A stretch of DNA of 64,000 nucleotides, from the NCBI GenBank assembly GCA_963702575.1, contig CAVPCU010000006.1, positions 62,001-126,000 on the forward strand, in the 5' to 3' direction. This document shows positions 63,901-64,000 of the stretch, piece by piece. The first letter of the stretch is position 1. Every line of letters begins with the position of its first letter. The DNA is from VRUE01 sp963702575. GTDB taxonomy: Bacteria > Actinomycetota > Thermoleophilia > Solirubrobacterales > 70-9. A model generated the notes under the pieces. That model was not told the origin of the DNA, did no database searches, and saw only the letters and a program-made list of their open reading frames with translations. The translations under genes and the position numbers were made by a program.

Positions 63901-64000
63901 GCTCCGCGCGCCACGCATCGTCACCAGCCAGCGCCAGCTCGCCGATCGCCCGAACCCACGGCTCGAAGGAGATCACCGCCTCCGGCGGGCAGCGCGCCAG
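60968..64000 (-). CDS. Giant NTPase-TPR regulator-like protein with C-terminal SCP2-like domain (partial)
   Basis: The frame is open to the window edge, so the N-terminus (including Walker A) is missing; at least 1,010 residues remain. Walker B reads PLHLVLDDAHWCDPASAQAL, as in AAA_16/MalT-like and adenylate-cyclase-associated ATPases, followed by a winged-helix-like region. A long helical-repeat (TPR-type) section covers about residues 350-870. The last 120 residues resemble an SCP2 sterol-carrier domain (DAAVTIHFGLADWVRVLAGK, then DPLTAMVAGRCSVEGDV). There is no LuxR helix-turn-helix at the C-terminus. The function is unknown. It is convergent with the ferredoxin operon. Confidence 0.75.
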   Translation of the reverse strand: MARCPPEAVISFEPWVRAIGELALAGDDAWRAELAEAAGDELAALVPQLGGNRGGAERIGAGEMVAAEGARYRLLNGINSALACAAGRSPLHLVLDDAHWCDPASAQALGHLLGSAPDRLVLVVTARDREMGRGHPVSRALADLRRTGDLSELRLEGLDASGLAALVGARLGRAITPRLAARLESRTSGNPFFAGELARDLDSQGALRDAEALDEAPVPDAVGDLVEERLGRLDPDTEKLLGAAAAIGPSAPVALAAKVAGLEPEEADRAVAEALSERLVDDVAAAEPTIAFPHALIREALLTGASDAAQARLHLAIARALDEDPGAEPAELARHYGLAVPVAGPEPAISAYEAAAVAAASDHDHEQAAAHMRGALALLPDGDLRARAAALLELGEQELLAADLVRARRAFRAAGDAARAIGDSAMLARAALGFAGGDVGFGWEVDTGDSTTVDLLQEGLDALGEDEPRLALRIVFRLAYSLAFTDDDDVMAELADRAERLGERVGDRESEVLARFTRLTAAFARGADPMSVYGQFGEVFELVEIAADCGREDLLFRTVMWSAVAYYALRRIPECEAAIERAGEIAERLGSPRFSWEVDVTRGSRLIDHGDRAGGEALVRRGGGILRRLRPDLQISVELAFLTMNGLMFDAETKTSRSLWEVMEAVVAQGSLTALAAFGAAFDDDHETAGERLEKALSADLAPIRRPDGHVPAGLCFLAFTATEIGDRAAGERLRALLEPLRPYLIQAPPSLVFGNPPEWIIGRLEILAGRPETAVAELRNAVEQADELDLVLARAWARVDLASALHRCGAGEEAEAALAEGEALVARYGLGLVARCADGVRAELEGREPPSSPRAAERRSRPIRAIATRGTRRALAAMAAGLDDAELERRFAESRRQRALVRGVARGFQPARAGGFSGTIAYELEPYAIEPPPDAPWRWAIEVDSRSGRARLLEPAPLDAAVTIHFGLADWVRVLAGKQDPLTAMVAGRCSVEGDVTLAARLEAMFGVR

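Overview
The window is about 70% G+C, densely coded, and carries a chromosomal backbone of housekeeping genes. High G+C, the rpmE-DUF1385-prfA-prmC-tsaC-glyA order, a complete atp operon and GTG/TTG starts with ATGA overlaps suggest a deep-branching actinobacterium, perhaps Thermoleophilia/Solirubrobacterales. That placement is inference; no rRNA or tRNA gene was seen.

Layout. 0-2.3 kb: electron-transfer flavoprotein (etfA end) and ETF:quinone oxidoreductase. 2.4-7.6 kb: a membrane transporter-like protein, a DegT-type aminotransferase, a fused epimerase-glycosyltransferase and a polysaccharide deacetylase. 7.8-10.1 kb (minus strand): an alpha/beta hydrolase and a membrane GGDEF protein. 10.2-16.2 kb: translation genes (rpmE, prfA, prmC, tsaC, glyA) with a lysyl-oxidase-like secreted protein. 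16.4-21.2 kb: lipid-linked polysaccharide assembly (DUF354, sugar-phosphate transferase, asparagine synthase, WecA/MraY-type enzyme). 21.4-28.5 kb: the complete F-type ATP synthase operon. 29-39.5 kb: M20 peptidase, LCP ligase, UDP-glucose dehydrogenase, two sugar nucleotidyltransferases, a PGI/PMI-type isomerase, ahcY, comF and a lower-GC ATPase. 39.6-47.1 kb: hpf, secA, a methyltransferase, prfB with its programmed frameshift, a Glu-rich secreted protein, ogt and an ECF sigma factor. 47.2-53.3 kb: a lower-GC AlbA_2/HATPase_c_4 gene, nadC, mutM, nadA and an animal-type transketolase. 53.4-60.9 kb: an accessory redox and cell-surface locus. 60.9-64 kb: a giant NTPase-TPR-SCP2 protein running off the window.

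The most unusual locus is 53.4-60.9 kb. A two-component system is flanked by membrane-anchored low-complexity Ser/Thr/Gly proteins that share P-V-[S/T]-T motifs and contain SGAT or TGAS tetrapeptides. Downstream lie an ApbE-type FMN transferase, a ferric-reductase-like di-heme membrane protein, an NAD(P)H:ferredoxin reductase-like flavoprotein and a 3Fe-4S-type ferredoxin, linked by GTGA/ATGA overlaps or abutting ends. I read this as a candidate flavin-dependent trans-membrane electron-transfer system.

Two other patterns run through the window. About 100-bp long hairpins sit directly after stop codons. Four share an internal core and a fifth has a similar outer stem with a different core. Smaller palindromes and a 79-bp tandem repeat occur too. 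Single-base frameshifts, mostly +1, are concentrated at 49.9-59.8 kb while 10-49 kb is almost clean, so that stretch probably has lower sequence accuracy or is decaying.
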